Below are positions 17,035 through 26,184 of a stretch of 64,000 nt of DNA, one piece after another (position 1 is the stretch's first letter; every line of letters begins with the position of its first letter). The position numbers were made by a program, and so were the translations under genes. The notes under the pieces were generated by a model that searched no databases, had not been told where the DNA came from, and saw only the letters and a list, made by a program, of their open reading frames with translations. The stretch is from positions 1-64,000 of the forward strand of contig CAMLLU010000017.1 in the NCBI GenBank assembly GCA_946480925.1, given 5' to 3'. This DNA comes from an uncultured Rivibacter sp. Lineage in GTDB: Bacteria; Pseudomonadota; Gammaproteobacteria; Burkholderiales; Burkholderiaceae.

Positions 17035-17394
17035 TCACGAGCGCTCGATCACGACGAAGTGCTTGCGCACCGGCTCCACCACTTCGAAGGCGCCTTCGAA
17101 ACCACCAGGGATGACGGCGCCCTGCCCGGCCCGCACCTCGGTCACGCCGCCGGCCGCGTCATGCAGCCGCACCACGCCGTGCAGCACGAAGAAGTATTCG
17201 TCCTTGCCGGCCGGGAACACGATGCGCCAACGGCCGACTTCGCATTCCCAGATGCCGCAAGTCGCCACGCCGTCGGCGCTCTCGTAGAGCGCCCACGTGC
17301 GGCGCTCGGGGTTGCCGATCTCGCGGCGGTCTTCACGCGGGTGGTCGATGGCAGGGACGGAGCCGGGCGGGTCGAAGCGGACGATGCGGGCCAT
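17035..17394 (-). CDS. Cupin-domain protein (EutQ/Cupin_3 type)
   Basis: The 119-aa single-domain cupin contains WECEVGRWRIVFPAGKDEYF and HGVVRLHDAAG..VRAGQGAVIPGGFEGAFEV, matching Cupin_3. The start is the ATG at 17394; the frame is open further upstream but without a better site. It is convergent with the cytochrome c gene, six bases apart. The function is not determined: such proteins may be sugar or ureidoglycine-type enzymes or small-molecule binders. Confidence 0.8.
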   Translation of the reverse strand: MARIVRFDPPGSVPAIDHPREDRREIGNPERRTWALYESADGVATCGIWECEVGRWRIVFPAGKDEYFFVLHGVVRLHDAAGGVTEVRAGQGAVIPGGFEGAFEVVEPVRKHFVVIERS

Positions 17395-17622
17395 GGGTTT
17401 GATCAGGCGCAAGAAGGCCCAAAGGTAACATCGCGCCCACCCGTGATGTACGCACAACCCCTGCGCCTGCTTACGTAGTTCCCGCGATGGCGGTGCCTGC
17501 CCCCACGCCTAGCATTCGGCTGCGAGCCATGCTCCCAAGGAAACACAGGCCGCCCCGGTTTCCTCGCCCCTGGAGCGCTCGGAAGGGATGGGGCCCAAAT
17601 TCGTGACAACAGGAGATCCGAC

Positions 17623-18597
17623 ATGAAACGCCTGATGCTGGCCGCCGTGGCCGCCTTTGCAGTGACCGGCGCTGTGGCGCAGAACTATCCCGGCGACAAG
17701 CCGGTGACCATCGTCGTGCCGTTCACGGCCGGCGGCCCCACCGACAAGGTGGCCCGTGATCTGGCCGAAGCCCTGCGCAAGCCGCTGGGCGCCACCATCG
17801 TGATCGAGAACGTGGGCGGCGCCGGCGGCACGCTGGGCGCCACCAAGGTGGCCAAGGCCGCGCCGGACGGCCACACGCTGCTGCTGCACCACATCGGCAT
17901 GGCGACCTCGCCGTCGCTGTATCGCACGCTGCAGTACAAGACCCTCGACGACTTCGAGTTCCTGGGCCTCATCAACGAGGTGCCGATGACGCTGATCGGC
18001 CGCCCCACGCTGCCGGCCAACAACTACGCCGAGCTGCTGAAGTGGATCGAAGCCAACAAGGGCAAGATCAACCTCGCCAACGCCGGCCTGGGCGCGGCTT
18101 CGCACCTGTGCGGCCTGCTCTACCAGAGCACGCTGAAGGTCGACATGACCACCGTGCCGTACAAGGGCACCGCACCTGCGATGACCGACCTGATCGGCGG
18201 CCAGGTCGACATCATGTGCGACCAGACCACCAACACCACGTCGCAGATCGAAGCCGGCAAGGTGAAGGCCTTTGCGGTGACCACGCCCAAGCGCCTGACC
18301 ACGCCCGCGCTGTCGAAGCTGCCCACGCTGGACGAGTCGGGCATGAAGGGCTTCAACGTCAGCATCTGGCACGGCCTGTATGCGCCGAAGGGCACCCCCA
18401 AGGCTGTGCTCGACAAGGTGAACGCCGCGCTGAAGGTCGCGCTGAAGGACGCCGACTTCCTCAAGCGTGAAGAAGCCCTGGGCGCCGTGGTCGTGACCGA
18501 CGCGCGCACCAACCCGGCCGAGCACAAGAAGTGGGTCGAGGCCGAGATCAACAAGTGGTCGCCGGTCATCAAGGCTGCCGGCCAGTACGCCGACTGA
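17623..18597 (+). CDS. Bug-family (TctC) periplasmic solute-binding protein
   Basis: The 324-aa protein has a signal peptide (about residues 1-20, ending AVAQ) and the Bug-family pattern: YPGDKPVTIVVPFTAGGPTDKVAR, NVGGAGGTLGATKVAKAAPDG, and TVPYKGTAPAMTDLIGGQVD. Bug proteins bind small carboxylates or amides and usually serve tripartite tricarboxylate transporters. No TctA/TctB membrane genes are nearby, so it is an orphan, as is common in Burkholderiales. ACAGGAGATCC precedes the ATG, and a clear terminator follows. Confidence 0.93.
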   Translation: MKRLMLAAVAAFAVTGAVAQNYPGDKPVTIVVPFTAGGPTDKVARDLAEALRKPLGATIVIENVGGAGGTLGATKVAKAAPDGHTLLLHHIGMATSPSLYRTLQYKTLDDFEFLGLINEVPMTLIGRPTLPANNYAELLKWIEANKGKINLANAGLGAASHLCGLLYQSTLKVDMTTVPYKGTAPAMTDLIGGQVDIMCDQTTNTTSQIEAGKVKAFAVTTPKRLTTPALSKLPTLDESGMKGFNVSIWHGLYAPKGTPKAVLDKVNAALKVALKDADFLKREEALGAVVVTDARTNPAEHKKWVEAEINKWSPVIKAAGQYAD

Positions 18598-18619
18598 TCA
18601 CGGCCCGGCGCAAAAACGA

Positions 18620-18645
18620 AAGCCACCCCGCGGGGTGGCTTTTTT
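18620..18645 (+). terminator. Rho-independent terminator after the Bug gene
   Basis: AAGCCACCCCG and CGGGGTGGCTT pair as an 11-bp stem followed by a run of T, 22 bases after the Bug stop codon. Confidence 0.9.
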
Positions 18646-18672
18646 CATGGCACGAAGAGTTCTCGGCGAGGG

Positions 18673-19059
18673 CTATTCGGTAGCGCGGGACACCACCGCC
18701 AGCTTGTTGCCGTCCGGGTCGCGAAAGTAGCCGACGTAGAAGTTCGGCCCGTAGTGCGGCCGCAGCCCCGGCGCTCCTTCGTCCACCGCGCCCAAGGCCA
18801 GCGCCGCGGCATGGCTCGCATCGACGGCAGCACGGGTGGGGGCGCGAAACGCGACCATCGTGCCGTTGCCCGCGGTGGCCTCGGCCTTGTTGAACGGGTG
18901 CGCGATCCACAGCACGGGACCCTCGGTGGGCTTGCCGTAGCTCAGCCATTCGTCGTCTGCGTAGTGCAGGCTGTGGCCCAGCGGCGCCAGCACCGCGTCG
19001 TAGAAGGCGCGGGCCTTCTGCAGGTCGTTGGTGCCGAGGGTGATGTAGTCGATCAGCAT
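18673..19059 (-). CDS. VOC-superfamily (glyoxalase-like) protein
   Basis: The 128-aa protein shows the paired beta-alpha-beta-beta-beta halves of the vicinal oxygen chelate fold: LIDYITLGTNDLQKARAFYDAVLAPLG at the N-terminus and YVGYFRDPDGNKLAVV at the end. Members bind a metal and act as glyoxalases, dioxygenases or drug-binding proteins; this one cannot be assigned more narrowly. It lies 27 bases after dtd in the same orientation and is probably co-transcribed with it. Confidence 0.85.
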   Translation of the reverse strand: MLIDYITLGTNDLQKARAFYDAVLAPLGHSLHYADDEWLSYGKPTEGPVLWIAHPFNKAEATAGNGTMVAFRAPTRAAVDASHAAALALGAVDEGAPGLRPHYGPNFYVGYFRDPDGNKLAVVSRATE

Positions 19060-19086
19060 GGACGCGTCTCCTCAGGAAGAACGGCT

Positions 19087-19524
19087 TCAGACCTTCATCG
19101 GGATGGTGACCGGGCCGTCGTTGACCAGATGCACCTGCATGTCGGCGCCGAACTCGCCAGTGGCCACCACCGGGTGCTGCTCGCGGGCCAGCGTCACCAC
19201 CCGCTCGTAGAGCCGTCGCCCTTCGGCCGGCGGCGCCGCGTTGGTGAAGCTCGGCCGGTTGCCGCCCGACGTGTCGGCCGCCAGCGTGAACTGCGAAACG
19301 ATCAGCAGGCCGCCGGCGACGTCCTGCACGCTGCGGTTCATCTTGCCGGCCTCGTCGCTGAAGATGCGCAGCTTCAGCAGCTTGGCAACCAGCTTGCCTG
19401 CCTTGCCATCGTCGTCGCCCGCTTCCGCGCACACCAGCACCATCAGGCCCTGGCCGATGACCCCATGCACCTGCCCTGCGATCTCGACCCGCGCTTCTTG
19501 CACGCGTTGCACCACTGCCAGCAT
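19087..19524 (-). CDS. dtd: D-aminoacyl-tRNA deacylase
   Basis: This 145-aa enzyme hydrolyses D-amino acids wrongly attached to tRNA. The two conserved active-site motifs are visible: SQFTLAAD (about residues 77-84) and [11 protein letters not shown] at the C-terminus, the latter with one residue inserted relative to the usual NGPVT. Length matches the family. Its ATG overlaps the stop of the cation transporter gene (ATGA), and tyrS lies just upstream, a functional neighbourhood since Dtd corrects D-Tyr-tRNA. Confidence 0.95.
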   Translation of the reverse strand: MLAVVQRVQEARVEIAGQVHGVIGQGLMVLVCAEAGDDDGKAGKLVAKLLKLRIFSDEAGKMNRSVQDVAGGLLIVSQFTLAADTSGGNRPSFTNAAPPAEGRRLYERVVTLAREQHPVVATGEFGADMQVHLVNDGPVTIPMKV

Positions 19525-20435
19525 CAGTCTTTGCCTTCCACGTCTTTTTCGTCGGCCACCGGCTCCATGCCCAGCGGCACCAGTTCGATCGTCACCCGCA
19601 GACCGGGTACGGCCGCGATCAGCGTGCGTGCGAGCGCCTCACGTTCGCGCATGGCCTGGCCCACGCTCCAGGCCGCCGGCACGTGCAGGTGCAATTCGCA
19701 GAAGCGCTGCTGCGCCGCGCGACGCGTCTTCACGTCGTCGACGCGCAGGCCGGCCGCATCGGCACGCTGGCCGCGGTAGCGCTGCAGCGCGGTCTCGATG
19801 CTTTGCTGCTGCTCGGGGCCGAGCGCATGGTCCATCAGCCCGTCGGCCGAGCGCCGCAGCAGCGAGGCCCCTTCGCGCGAGATGTTGAGTGCCACGCCGA
19901 TAGCCAGCAGCGGATCGAGCCACAGCCAGCCGGTCAGCGGCACCAGCAGCACGCCGGCCACCACGCCGATGGAGGTGTAGACGTCCGTCATCAAGTGGCG
20001 CGCGTCGGCCTCCAGCGCAATGGAGCGCAGCCGCACGGCGGCACGGCGCATCACCCTCGCCAGCACGCCGTTGAGCACGGCGCTCAGCACCGAAAGCACC
20101 GTGCCCGTGCCGAGCTGTTCGAGCGGCTGTGGGTGCACCAGCCGCGGCACCGCGCTCCAGAGGATGGCCAGCGAGGCCACGAAGATCAGCAGGCCTTCGA
20201 GGCCGCTCGAGAAGTATTCGGCCTTGGCATGGCCGAACGGGTGGCTGTCGTCAGGCGGGCGAGCCGCCACCGTGACCATCCACAACGCGAACAGCGCGGC
20301 CGCGAGGTTGACGAAGGACTCCATCGCGTCGGACAGCAGCCCGACGGAGCCGGTGACGTACCACGCCAGCATCTTGAGCGTGATGGTCGCGAGCGCGACG
20401 ACGATCGACAGCTTGAGGTAGCCGCGCGCCTGCAT
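19524..20435 (-). CDS. Cation diffusion facilitator (CDF) transporter
   Basis: The product has about 303 residues with six membrane helices in the first two thirds and a cytoplasmic C-terminal domain. Metal-binding positions can be seen in TM2 ([11 protein letters not shown]) and TM5 ([11 protein letters not shown], an HxxxD pair), with [10 protein letters not shown] between TM2 and TM3. It should export divalent metal ions such as zinc, iron or manganese in exchange for protons. I chose the ATG at 20435; a TTG at 20477, three bases after the tyrS stop, would add 14 residues. It forms a unit with tyrS and dtd. Confidence 0.9.
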   Translation of the reverse strand: MQARGYLKLSIVVALATITLKMLAWYVTGSVGLLSDAMESFVNLAAALFALWMVTVAARPPDDSHPFGHAKAEYFSSGLEGLLIFVASLAILWSAVPRLVHPQPLEQLGTGTVLSVLSAVLNGVLARVMRRAAVRLRSIALEADARHLMTDVYTSIGVVAGVLLVPLTGWLWLDPLLAIGVALNISREGASLLRRSADGLMDHALGPEQQQSIETALQRYRGQRADAAGLRVDDVKTRRAAQQRFCELHLHVPAAWSVGQAMREREALARTLIAAVPGLRVTIELVPLGMEPVADEKDVEGKD

Positions 20436-20480
20436 CGTGGACGTGGCGCCGACGCTCTCTTGTTGTTGAAGCCGCAAGCC

Positions 20481-21755
20481 CTACGACAGCGTGACGCGCG
20501 CGAACTTGCGCTTGCCCACCTGCACCACCATCGCGCCGGCCTCGACCTTCAGCGCCTTGTCGCTCACCGTAGCCCCGTCGATCTTGACGCCGCCCTGGTC
20601 GACCATGCGCAGGCCTTCGCTGGTGGAGGGCACCAACCCGGCCTGCTTGAGCAAGGCGCCGATGCCCAGCGGTGCACCGGTGAGGGCCACCTCGGGGATG
20701 TCGTCCGGAATGCCGCCCTTGGCGCGGTTGTTGAAGTCGGCCTCCGCTGCATCGGCCGCCTGCGCGCTGTGGAAGCACGCGGTGATCTCCTTGGCGAGCA
20801 TCACCTTGGCGTCCTTCGGGTTGCGGCCGCCGGCCACTTCGGCCTTCAGCTTGGCGATCTCGGCCTCGCCGCGGAAGCTCAGGAGGTCGAAGTAGCGCCA
20901 CATCAGCGAATCGCTGATGGACAGCAGCTTCGCGAACATCGTGTTCGGCTCTTCGGTGATGCCGATGTAGTTGCCCTTGGACTTCGACATCTTCTCGACA
21001 CCGTCGAGCCCCTCGAGCAGCGGCATGGTCAGGATGCACTGCGGCTCCTGCCCGTATTCGGCCTGCAGGTGACGGCCCATCAGCAGGTTGAACTTCTGGT
21101 CGGTGCCGCCGAGCTCGAGGTCGCTCTTGAGCGCCACCGAGTCGTAGCCCTGCATCAACGGGTAGAGGAATTCGTGCACCGAGATCGGCACGCCACCCTT
21201 GAAGCGGTCGTGGAAGTCGTTGCGTTCCAGCATGCGCGCCACCGTGTAACGCGAGGCAAGCTGGATCATCCCGCGCGCGCCCAGCGCGTCGCTCCACTCG
21301 GAGTTGTAGCGAAGCTCGGTCTTGGCCGGGTCCAGCACCTTGTAGGCCTGGGCGCGGTAGGTTTCTGCATTGGCTTCGATCTGCTCACGCGTGAGCGGCG
21401 GGCGGGTCGTGTTGCGGCCGGACGGGTCGCCGATCATCGACGTGAAGTCGCCGATGAGAAAAATCACCGTGTGACCCAGGTCCTGCAGCTGGCGCATCTT
21501 GTTGAGCACTACGGTGTGCCCGATATGGATGTCGGGCGCCGTGGGGTCCAACCCCAGCTTGATACGCAATGGCACGCCGGTTGCATATGACCGCGCAAGC
21601 TTGTGCAGCCAGTCCTCCTGCGGTAACAGCTCGTCGCAATGCCGCAGGCTGATCGCCATTGCTTCCTTTACCTGATCCGTTATCGGGTACTTGGCAAGAG
21701 ATGGCGACGTTTGTGAGCTGTTGACCGCTGAGGGAGGCTGAGAGGAAGGCGTCAT
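20481..21755 (-). CDS. tyrS: Tyrosyl-tRNA synthetase
   Basis: The 424-aa class I synthetase has the HIGH-type motif PDIHIGHT, the KMSKSKGN loop, and a C-terminal S4 RNA-binding domain ([15 protein letters not shown]..). The ATG at 21755 is preferred because conservation begins with [12 protein letters not shown] downstream of it. An ATG at 21659 has a better ribosome site (TAAAGGAAGCA) but would remove conserved sequence. Longer upstream frames lack support. Confidence 0.96.
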   Translation of the reverse strand: MTPSSQPPSAVNSSQTSPSLAKYPITDQVKEAMAISLRHCDELLPQEDWLHKLARSYATGVPLRIKLGLDPTAPDIHIGHTVVLNKMRQLQDLGHTVIFLIGDFTSMIGDPSGRNTTRPPLTREQIEANAETYRAQAYKVLDPAKTELRYNSEWSDALGARGMIQLASRYTVARMLERNDFHDRFKGGVPISVHEFLYPLMQGYDSVALKSDLELGGTDQKFNLLMGRHLQAEYGQEPQCILTMPLLEGLDGVEKMSKSKGNYIGITEEPNTMFAKLLSISDSLMWRYFDLLSFRGEAEIAKLKAEVAGGRNPKDAKVMLAKEITACFHSAQAADAAEADFNNRAKGGIPDDIPEVALTGAPLGIGALLKQAGLVPSTSEGLRMVDQGGVKIDGATVSDKALKVEAGAMVVQVGKRKFARVTLS

Positions 21756-21912
21756 TGGGAGCCTGGTACGGGTTATTACAGGCGAGGCATTGGAAGGCGG
21801 CTGGCTATACTCCGCGGCCAATGCGAAGAGGCTGGGATTCTAGTGGCCAACGGTCACGCAGATGCCCGGTGGAGCATGCATAAACAGGGGCGCGCCCTGA
21901 GGGACCGCAGCA

Positions 21913-23325
21913 ATGCGGAACGGCCAGCGCCCACAACACTTCTTGTGGGATCGTTGGGTGAATCCTTTGAATTTCGTGGCGCGCAGCGTTTCACGCGCCG
22001 AAGACTTGCTGAAACGCCATCCGCGCCGCCTCACTGCCGCCGTCGTCGTCGGTTTGCTGGGCAGCGCCGTCACCGCCTTCGGCGTGGCCCCGATGGCCCC
22101 CGATGCTGCCGACCTTCCGCGGCGCCTGGTGACCGAAAGCGTCACCCCGGCTGACCTGACGGAGCAGCTCGAGTCGCTCGAACTGCACGAGCTCGAGCTC
22201 TACCGCACCGACCTCACCCGTGTGAGCGACACGGCCGACAGCCTGTTGCGCCGCCTGGGCGTGGACGACCCGGAAGCCGCCGCCTTCCTGCGCACCGACG
22301 TCACGGCCCGCCGCCTGCTCGAAGGCCGGGCCGGCAAGATGGTGAAGGTGCAAACCCACAACGGCCGCCTGGCCCAGTTGGTGGCCCGTTCGCCCGCGGC
22401 CGACGGCAACCAGTTCAACACCCATTTCACGCGCCTGACCATCGAGCGCGACGCTGCCGGCCTGACCGCCAAGACGGAACAGGTGCCGCTGCAAGCCGAG
22501 GTGCAACTGGGCTCCGGCACCATCCTCAGCTCGCTGTTCGCAGCCGCCGACGAATCGCGCATTCCCGATTCGGTGACGGTGCAGATGGCTGAGCTGTTCT
22601 CGGCGGACATCGACTTCCGCCGCGAGCTGCGCCGCGGCGACACCTTCAGCGTGCTGTACGAGGCCCTCACGGCCGACGGCGAGCCGATCACCTGGAACCA
22701 GGCCGCCGGCCGCGTGTTGGCCGCGCAGTTCGTCAACGGCGGCAAGACCTTCGACGCAGTGTGGTTCCAGGAGCCCGGCAGCAAGGGCGGCTACTTCGGC
22801 CTCGACGGCCGCAGCAAGCAACGCTTCTTCCTCGCCTCGCCGATGGCCTTCTCGCGTGTGACGTCGGGCTTCTCGATGCGCATGCACCCGATCCTCAAGA
22901 CTTGGCGGGCTCACCTCGGTGTGGACTACGGCGCACCGACCGGCACACCGGTGCGCTCAGTGGGCGACGGCATGGTCGAGTTCGCCGGCGTGCAGAACGG
23001 CTACGGCAACGTGGTGGTCGTGCAGCACCCCGGCAACCGCCAGACGCTGTACGCGCACCTGTCGCGCATCAACGTGCACAAGGGCCAGCGCGTGAGCCAG
23101 AGCGACACCGTCGGCCTCGTCGGCGCCACCGGCTGGGCCACCGGGCCGCATCTGCATTTCGAATTCAAGGTGGGCGGCAAGCAGGTCGATCCGATGACCA
23201 TCGCCCGCGCCTCCGAAGCCGTGACCATCTCGCCGGGCGCTCGCCAGCGCTTCAACGAAACCGCGGCAGTCGCCCGCGCGCAACTAGCGTCTGCACTGGC
23301 AGTCGCCTCGGCACGCGTCGAGTGA
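21913..23325 (+). CDS. M23-family peptidoglycan endopeptidase, membrane anchored
   Basis: The 470-aa protein has an N-terminal membrane anchor (about residues 40-60), a long helical/LysM-like middle region, an OapA/Csd3-like domain (about 200-300) and a C-terminal lysostaphin-fold metallopeptidase. Zinc ligands appear as HLGVDYG and HLHFEF. It should cut peptide crosslinks in murein during growth or division, in the manner of MepM. Divergent from tyrS and followed by a strong terminator and then anmK, a usual gene order in Burkholderiales. Confidence 0.93.
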   Translation: MRNGQRPQHFLWDRWVNPLNFVARSVSRAEDLLKRHPRRLTAAVVVGLLGSAVTAFGVAPMAPDAADLPRRLVTESVTPADLTEQLESLELHELELYRTDLTRVSDTADSLLRRLGVDDPEAAAFLRTDVTARRLLEGRAGKMVKVQTHNGRLAQLVARSPAADGNQFNTHFTRLTIERDAAGLTAKTEQVPLQAEVQLGSGTILSSLFAAADESRIPDSVTVQMAELFSADIDFRRELRRGDTFSVLYEALTADGEPITWNQAAGRVLAAQFVNGGKTFDAVWFQEPGSKGGYFGLDGRSKQRFFLASPMAFSRVTSGFSMRMHPILKTWRAHLGVDYGAPTGTPVRSVGDGMVEFAGVQNGYGNVVVVQHPGNRQTLYAHLSRINVHKGQRVSQSDTVGLVGATGWATGPHLHFEFKVGGKQVDPMTIARASEAVTISPGARQRFNETAAVARAQLASALAVASARVE

Positions 23326-23349
23326 CGCGCCACGGATCCGATCTCCATC

Positions 23350-23372
23350 AGCCCGCTCCGGCGGGCTTTTTT
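23350..23372 (+). terminator. Rho-independent terminator after the M23 gene
   Basis: AGCCCGC-TCCG-GCGGGCT followed by TTTTT, 24 bases after the M23 stop and before anmK. Confidence 0.9.
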
Positions 23373-23398
23373 GTACCCGGCCGATTTAGCATCGCGCG

Positions 23399-24523
23399 AT
23401 GGATCAAGAGCTCTACATCGGTCTGATGTCCGGCACCTCGCTGGATGGTGTGGACGGCGTGCTGGCTGCCTTCGACACGCATGGAACCATGACGGTCGTC
23501 GGCCACGCATACCGCGCCTTTGCTCAGGACTTTCGCGACGAGCTGCTGCGGCTCAACACACCTGGCGAGGCAACATCGAACGGCGGTGAACTCCATCGTG
23601 CAGCCCTGGCCGCCAACCAGCTGGCGCGACTGTATGCCGACGTGGTGCAGCAACTGCTGCTGCACAGTGAAGGCCGCCGCGTAGTGGCCATCGGCGCCCA
23701 CGGCCAGACCGTGCGACACCGCCCCGGCGAGTTCGACGGCACGGGCTACACCCTGCAGCTCAATGCGCCGGCACTGCTGGCGGAGCTGGCTGGGGTGGAC
23801 GTGGTGGCGGACTTCCGCAGTCGCGACGTCGCCGCGGGGGGCCAGGGAGCACCGCTCGTACCGGCATTCCATCAAGCCCAATTCGGCCGCACGTCGGAAA
23901 CGGTGGCAGTGCTCAACATCGGTGGCATCAGCAACCTCACGGTCGTGCCCCGCAACGGTGGTGCCTGGGGTTTCGACTGCGGCCCCGGCAACGCGCTGAT
24001 GGACTACTGGTGCGCACAGCACCTCGGCCAAGCCTATGACGCCAATGGCGCCTGGGCCGCGTCAGGCCAACCCCAACAGGTGTTGCTGCAAGCCGCCTTG
24101 CAAGACCCCTATTTCGCGCTTCTACCCCCGAAGAGCACCGGTCGCGACCGGTTCAACCCGGCATGGCTGAATGGTTTGCTGCTGCAGCACCCGGCCGTCG
24201 CGCCTGTCGACGTGCAGGCGACGTTGTGCGAGCTCACGGCACGGTGTTGCGCTGATGACGTGCAACGCCATGCTGGTGATGCGGGCGAGCTGATCGTCTG
24301 TGGGGGCGGCGCGTTGAACGCGGAGCTGATGCGCCGCCTAGCCAGTCACCTGCCAAGAGTGTCCGTAGTGAGTTCGGCAGCACGCGGTCTGCCGCCGCTG
24401 CAGGTTGAAGCGGCCGCCTTTGCATGGCTGGCTCGGGCACACATGCACCGCGAGCCCGGCAACTTGCCGCGCGCCACTGGTGCCCGCGGGCCCCGAGTGC
24501 TGGGGGCGCTCTACCCGGCCTAA
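23399..24523 (+). CDS. anmK: Anhydro-N-acetylmuramic acid kinase
   Basis: This 374-aa enzyme phosphorylates and opens anhydroMurNAc released during cell-wall recycling, giving MurNAc-6-P. Family landmarks are GLMSGTSLDGVD at residues 8-19, GAHGQTVRHRP near 100, NIGGISNLT near 180 and FDCGPGNALMDYW near 197. It follows an M23 endopeptidase gene, linking wall turnover and recycling. Confidence 0.97.
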   Translation: MDQELYIGLMSGTSLDGVDGVLAAFDTHGTMTVVGHAYRAFAQDFRDELLRLNTPGEATSNGGELHRAALAANQLARLYADVVQQLLLHSEGRRVVAIGAHGQTVRHRPGEFDGTGYTLQLNAPALLAELAGVDVVADFRSRDVAAGGQGAPLVPAFHQAQFGRTSETVAVLNIGGISNLTVVPRNGGAWGFDCGPGNALMDYWCAQHLGQAYDANGAWAASGQPQQVLLQAALQDPYFALLPPKSTGRDRFNPAWLNGLLLQHPAVAPVDVQATLCELTARCCADDVQRHAGDAGELIVCGGGALNAELMRRLASHLPRVSVVSSAARGLPPLQVEAAAFAWLARAHMHREPGNLPRATGARGPRVLGALYPA

Positions 24524-24553
24524 AACAAAAGCCGCCCGGAGGCGGCTTTTGTT
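24524..24553. terminator. Bidirectional terminator between anmK and erpA
   Basis: AACAAAAGCCGCC pairs with GGCGGCTTTTGTT around a 4-base loop, giving a T-run on both strands between these convergent genes. Confidence 0.92.
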
Positions 24554-24569
24554 GCAAGAAGCTGGGAGG

Positions 24570-24941
24570 TCAGACCGAAAAGCTCGAACCGCAACCGCAG
24601 GTGGTAGTGGCGTTCGGGTTCTTGATCACGAACTGCGCACCTTCGAGATCGTCCTTGTAGTCGATTTCGGCGCCTGCCAGGTACTGCAGGCTCATCGCGT
24701 CGATCAGCAACGTCACGCCGTTCTTTTCCATCTGCGTGTCGTCGTCATTGACGATCTCGTCGAAAGTAAAGCCGTACTGGAAGCCAGAGCACCCGCCGCC
24801 CTGCACGAACACCCGCAGCTTCAGGTCCGGGTTGCCTTCCTCGTCCACCAGCTCCTTCACTTTGTTCGCGGCGCTGTCGGTAAAGACCAGCGGCGGTGGG
24901 GGGACGTCATTGGCAACGGGATGTTCTGCGACTGCGTTCAT
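24570..24941 (-). CDS. erpA: Iron-sulfur cluster insertion protein ErpA
   Basis: The 123-aa A-type carrier has the three invariant cysteines: [11 protein letters not shown] (about residue 59) and CGCGSSFSV at the C-terminus. It delivers Fe-S clusters to apo-enzymes. CAGGAG lies ten bases before the ATG. In this window likely clients include the molybdenum hydroxylase's 2Fe-2S subunit, but ErpA is a general factor. It is followed by a shared terminator with anmK. Confidence 0.97.
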   Translation of the reverse strand: MNAVAEHPVANDVPPPPLVFTDSAANKVKELVDEEGNPDLKLRVFVQGGGCSGFQYGFTFDEIVNDDDTQMEKNGVTLLIDAMSLQYLAGAEIDYKDDLEGAQFVIKNPNATTTCGCGSSFSV

Positions 24942-24974
24942 GGGGGACTGCTCCTGGGCGTCTCGTCAAAATGA

Positions 24975-25376
24975 TCAAGCGTTATTGGACGCCAATTTGA
25001 TAACTGCGGGTTGCTCTTCGACCTTCAAGGGGTGCATCGGGTGCAGTCCGCCCTCAATGGTGGCGCCCTGGTGCATTTCGAGCGCCTCGTACCTCACATC
25101 GCCCTGGATGCGAGCCTTGGGCTGCAGCTCCAGCAGCTCAGAGGCTTCTACCGGCCCCTGCACCATGCCGTTGATGATGACATGCCCCGCCTTGACCTTG
25201 CCGCACACCCTGGCTTTTTCGCTGATGACGAGGATGCTGCGATCACCGGTGGCAGTGACGTCTCCCACCACCTCGCCGTCGATACGCAAGCCTGCGGAGA
25301 ACAGCAGCTCACCCTTGATGACGGTGCCTTCACCAACCAGAGTGTGGATCGGCGGTTGCTTCTTGATACCGAACAT
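24975..25376 (-). CDS. Bactofilin-type cytoskeletal protein
   Basis: The 133-aa protein contains the PF04519 beta-helix made of short repeats (GTVIKGELLFSAGLRIDGEVVGDVTA.., residues about 18-105) flanked by short disordered tails. Bactofilins polymerise without nucleotides and organise cell-wall synthesis or polarity. The start at 25376 (MFGIKKQPP) follows GGAGATTCATC. It is encoded between erpA and a DUF6776-like membrane gene, a conserved order in related genomes from my knowledge. Confidence 0.93.
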   Translation of the reverse strand: MFGIKKQPPIHTLVGEGTVIKGELLFSAGLRIDGEVVGDVTATGDRSILVISEKARVCGKVKAGHVIINGMVQGPVEASELLELQPKARIQGDVRYEALEMHQGATIEGGLHPMHPLKVEEQPAVIKLASNNA

Positions 25377-25454
25377 GATGAATCTCCAACGATTGGTGAC
25401 GCGCTTGCTCTGACGGCAATCTGCACCACACGCAATAAATGTCAACGTGCTGCA

Positions 25455-26165
25455 CTACAACCGCAGCAGCTGGGTCGCGCGGACACCGCCGCCGCTGTCG
25501 AGCACCTTCACCTGCACTTGCCTGAGGGTGGCATCCGCAGGGTAGTCGACCACCCCTTCGACCCGTTGGTACTGCCGGAACTTCAGCGGCCGCGCACCTC
25601 CAGGCGCCGTATAGCTCCAGGGTTTGCCATCCAACTGGCCGCTGAGCACCAGCTCGTATCGGCCGTTGAATTCCGGCACTGCCCTGCCCTGCTGCATCAC
25701 CAGCAGTTGGTAGCGCATCTGACCGGCCTCCGACAGCTGCGCTTGCAATCCGCGTACCGTCACCTCGCCAGACGCACCCGCCGGTAACAAACGTTCGAAG
25801 AAGCCGAGGTCAGCGCGCAGTGCCATGTTGTCCGCTTCGAGGGCGCGCACCTGGGCGGCCAGCTTCTCCTGTGCAACGCGTTCCGCCTTCAGCAGGCTGT
25901 CGGCGGTGTTGGCGATCGACTGCGCATGGTCGCGCTCATTGCGGAGTTGCTCGATCTCCTGCCTCAAGTGGCCCACGTCAGCCCTCGAGCCACGATCGAG
26001 CCCGGCGATGTCCTTGCCGAACTCAAAAGCCCACAGTGCCAGCGCGGCAGAAAAGCCGAGCATCAACGCCAACGCCGCCCAGCGCAGCGGCCAGGGCAGG
26101 TGGCTGCGCACGATCATGCGCGGCGCGCTGATCGAAAGGCGCCGTCGTATCAGCTTCCAGCGCAT
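25455..26165 (-). CDS. DUF6776-like inner-membrane coiled-coil protein
   Basis: The 236-aa protein has a basic N-terminus containing ISAPRMIVRSHLPWPLRW, one membrane segment (about residues 30-48, WAALALMLGFSAALALWAF), a coiled coil (about 60-115, with many Glu/Gln/Leu and DSLLKAERVAQEK) and a periplasmic beta-rich C-terminus. The pattern matches an uncharacterised Burkholderiales family (DUF6776). Its place beside bactofilin suggests a membrane partner of that filament; this is inference. Confidence 0.8.
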   Translation of the reverse strand: MRWKLIRRRLSISAPRMIVRSHLPWPLRWAALALMLGFSAALALWAFEFGKDIAGLDRGSRADVGHLRQEIEQLRNERDHAQSIANTADSLLKAERVAQEKLAAQVRALEADNMALRADLGFFERLLPAGASGEVTVRGLQAQLSEAGQMRYQLLVMQQGRAVPEFNGRYELVLSGQLDGKPWSYTAPGGARPLKFRQYQRVEGVVDYPADATLRQVQVKVLDSGGGVRATQLLRL

Positions 26166-26184
26166 GCAGCAGCGGCGCCGCGGC

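Noticed and set aside
19683..21590. 635-residue open frame antisense to the CDF and tyrS genes
   Set aside because: Both overlapped genes are certain, and the frame has no recognisable domain.
21790..21811. TTGGAA..TATACT as a promoter for the M23 gene
   Set aside because: The spacer is only 10 bases; no -35 at the correct distance was seen. The TATACT could still be a weak -10.
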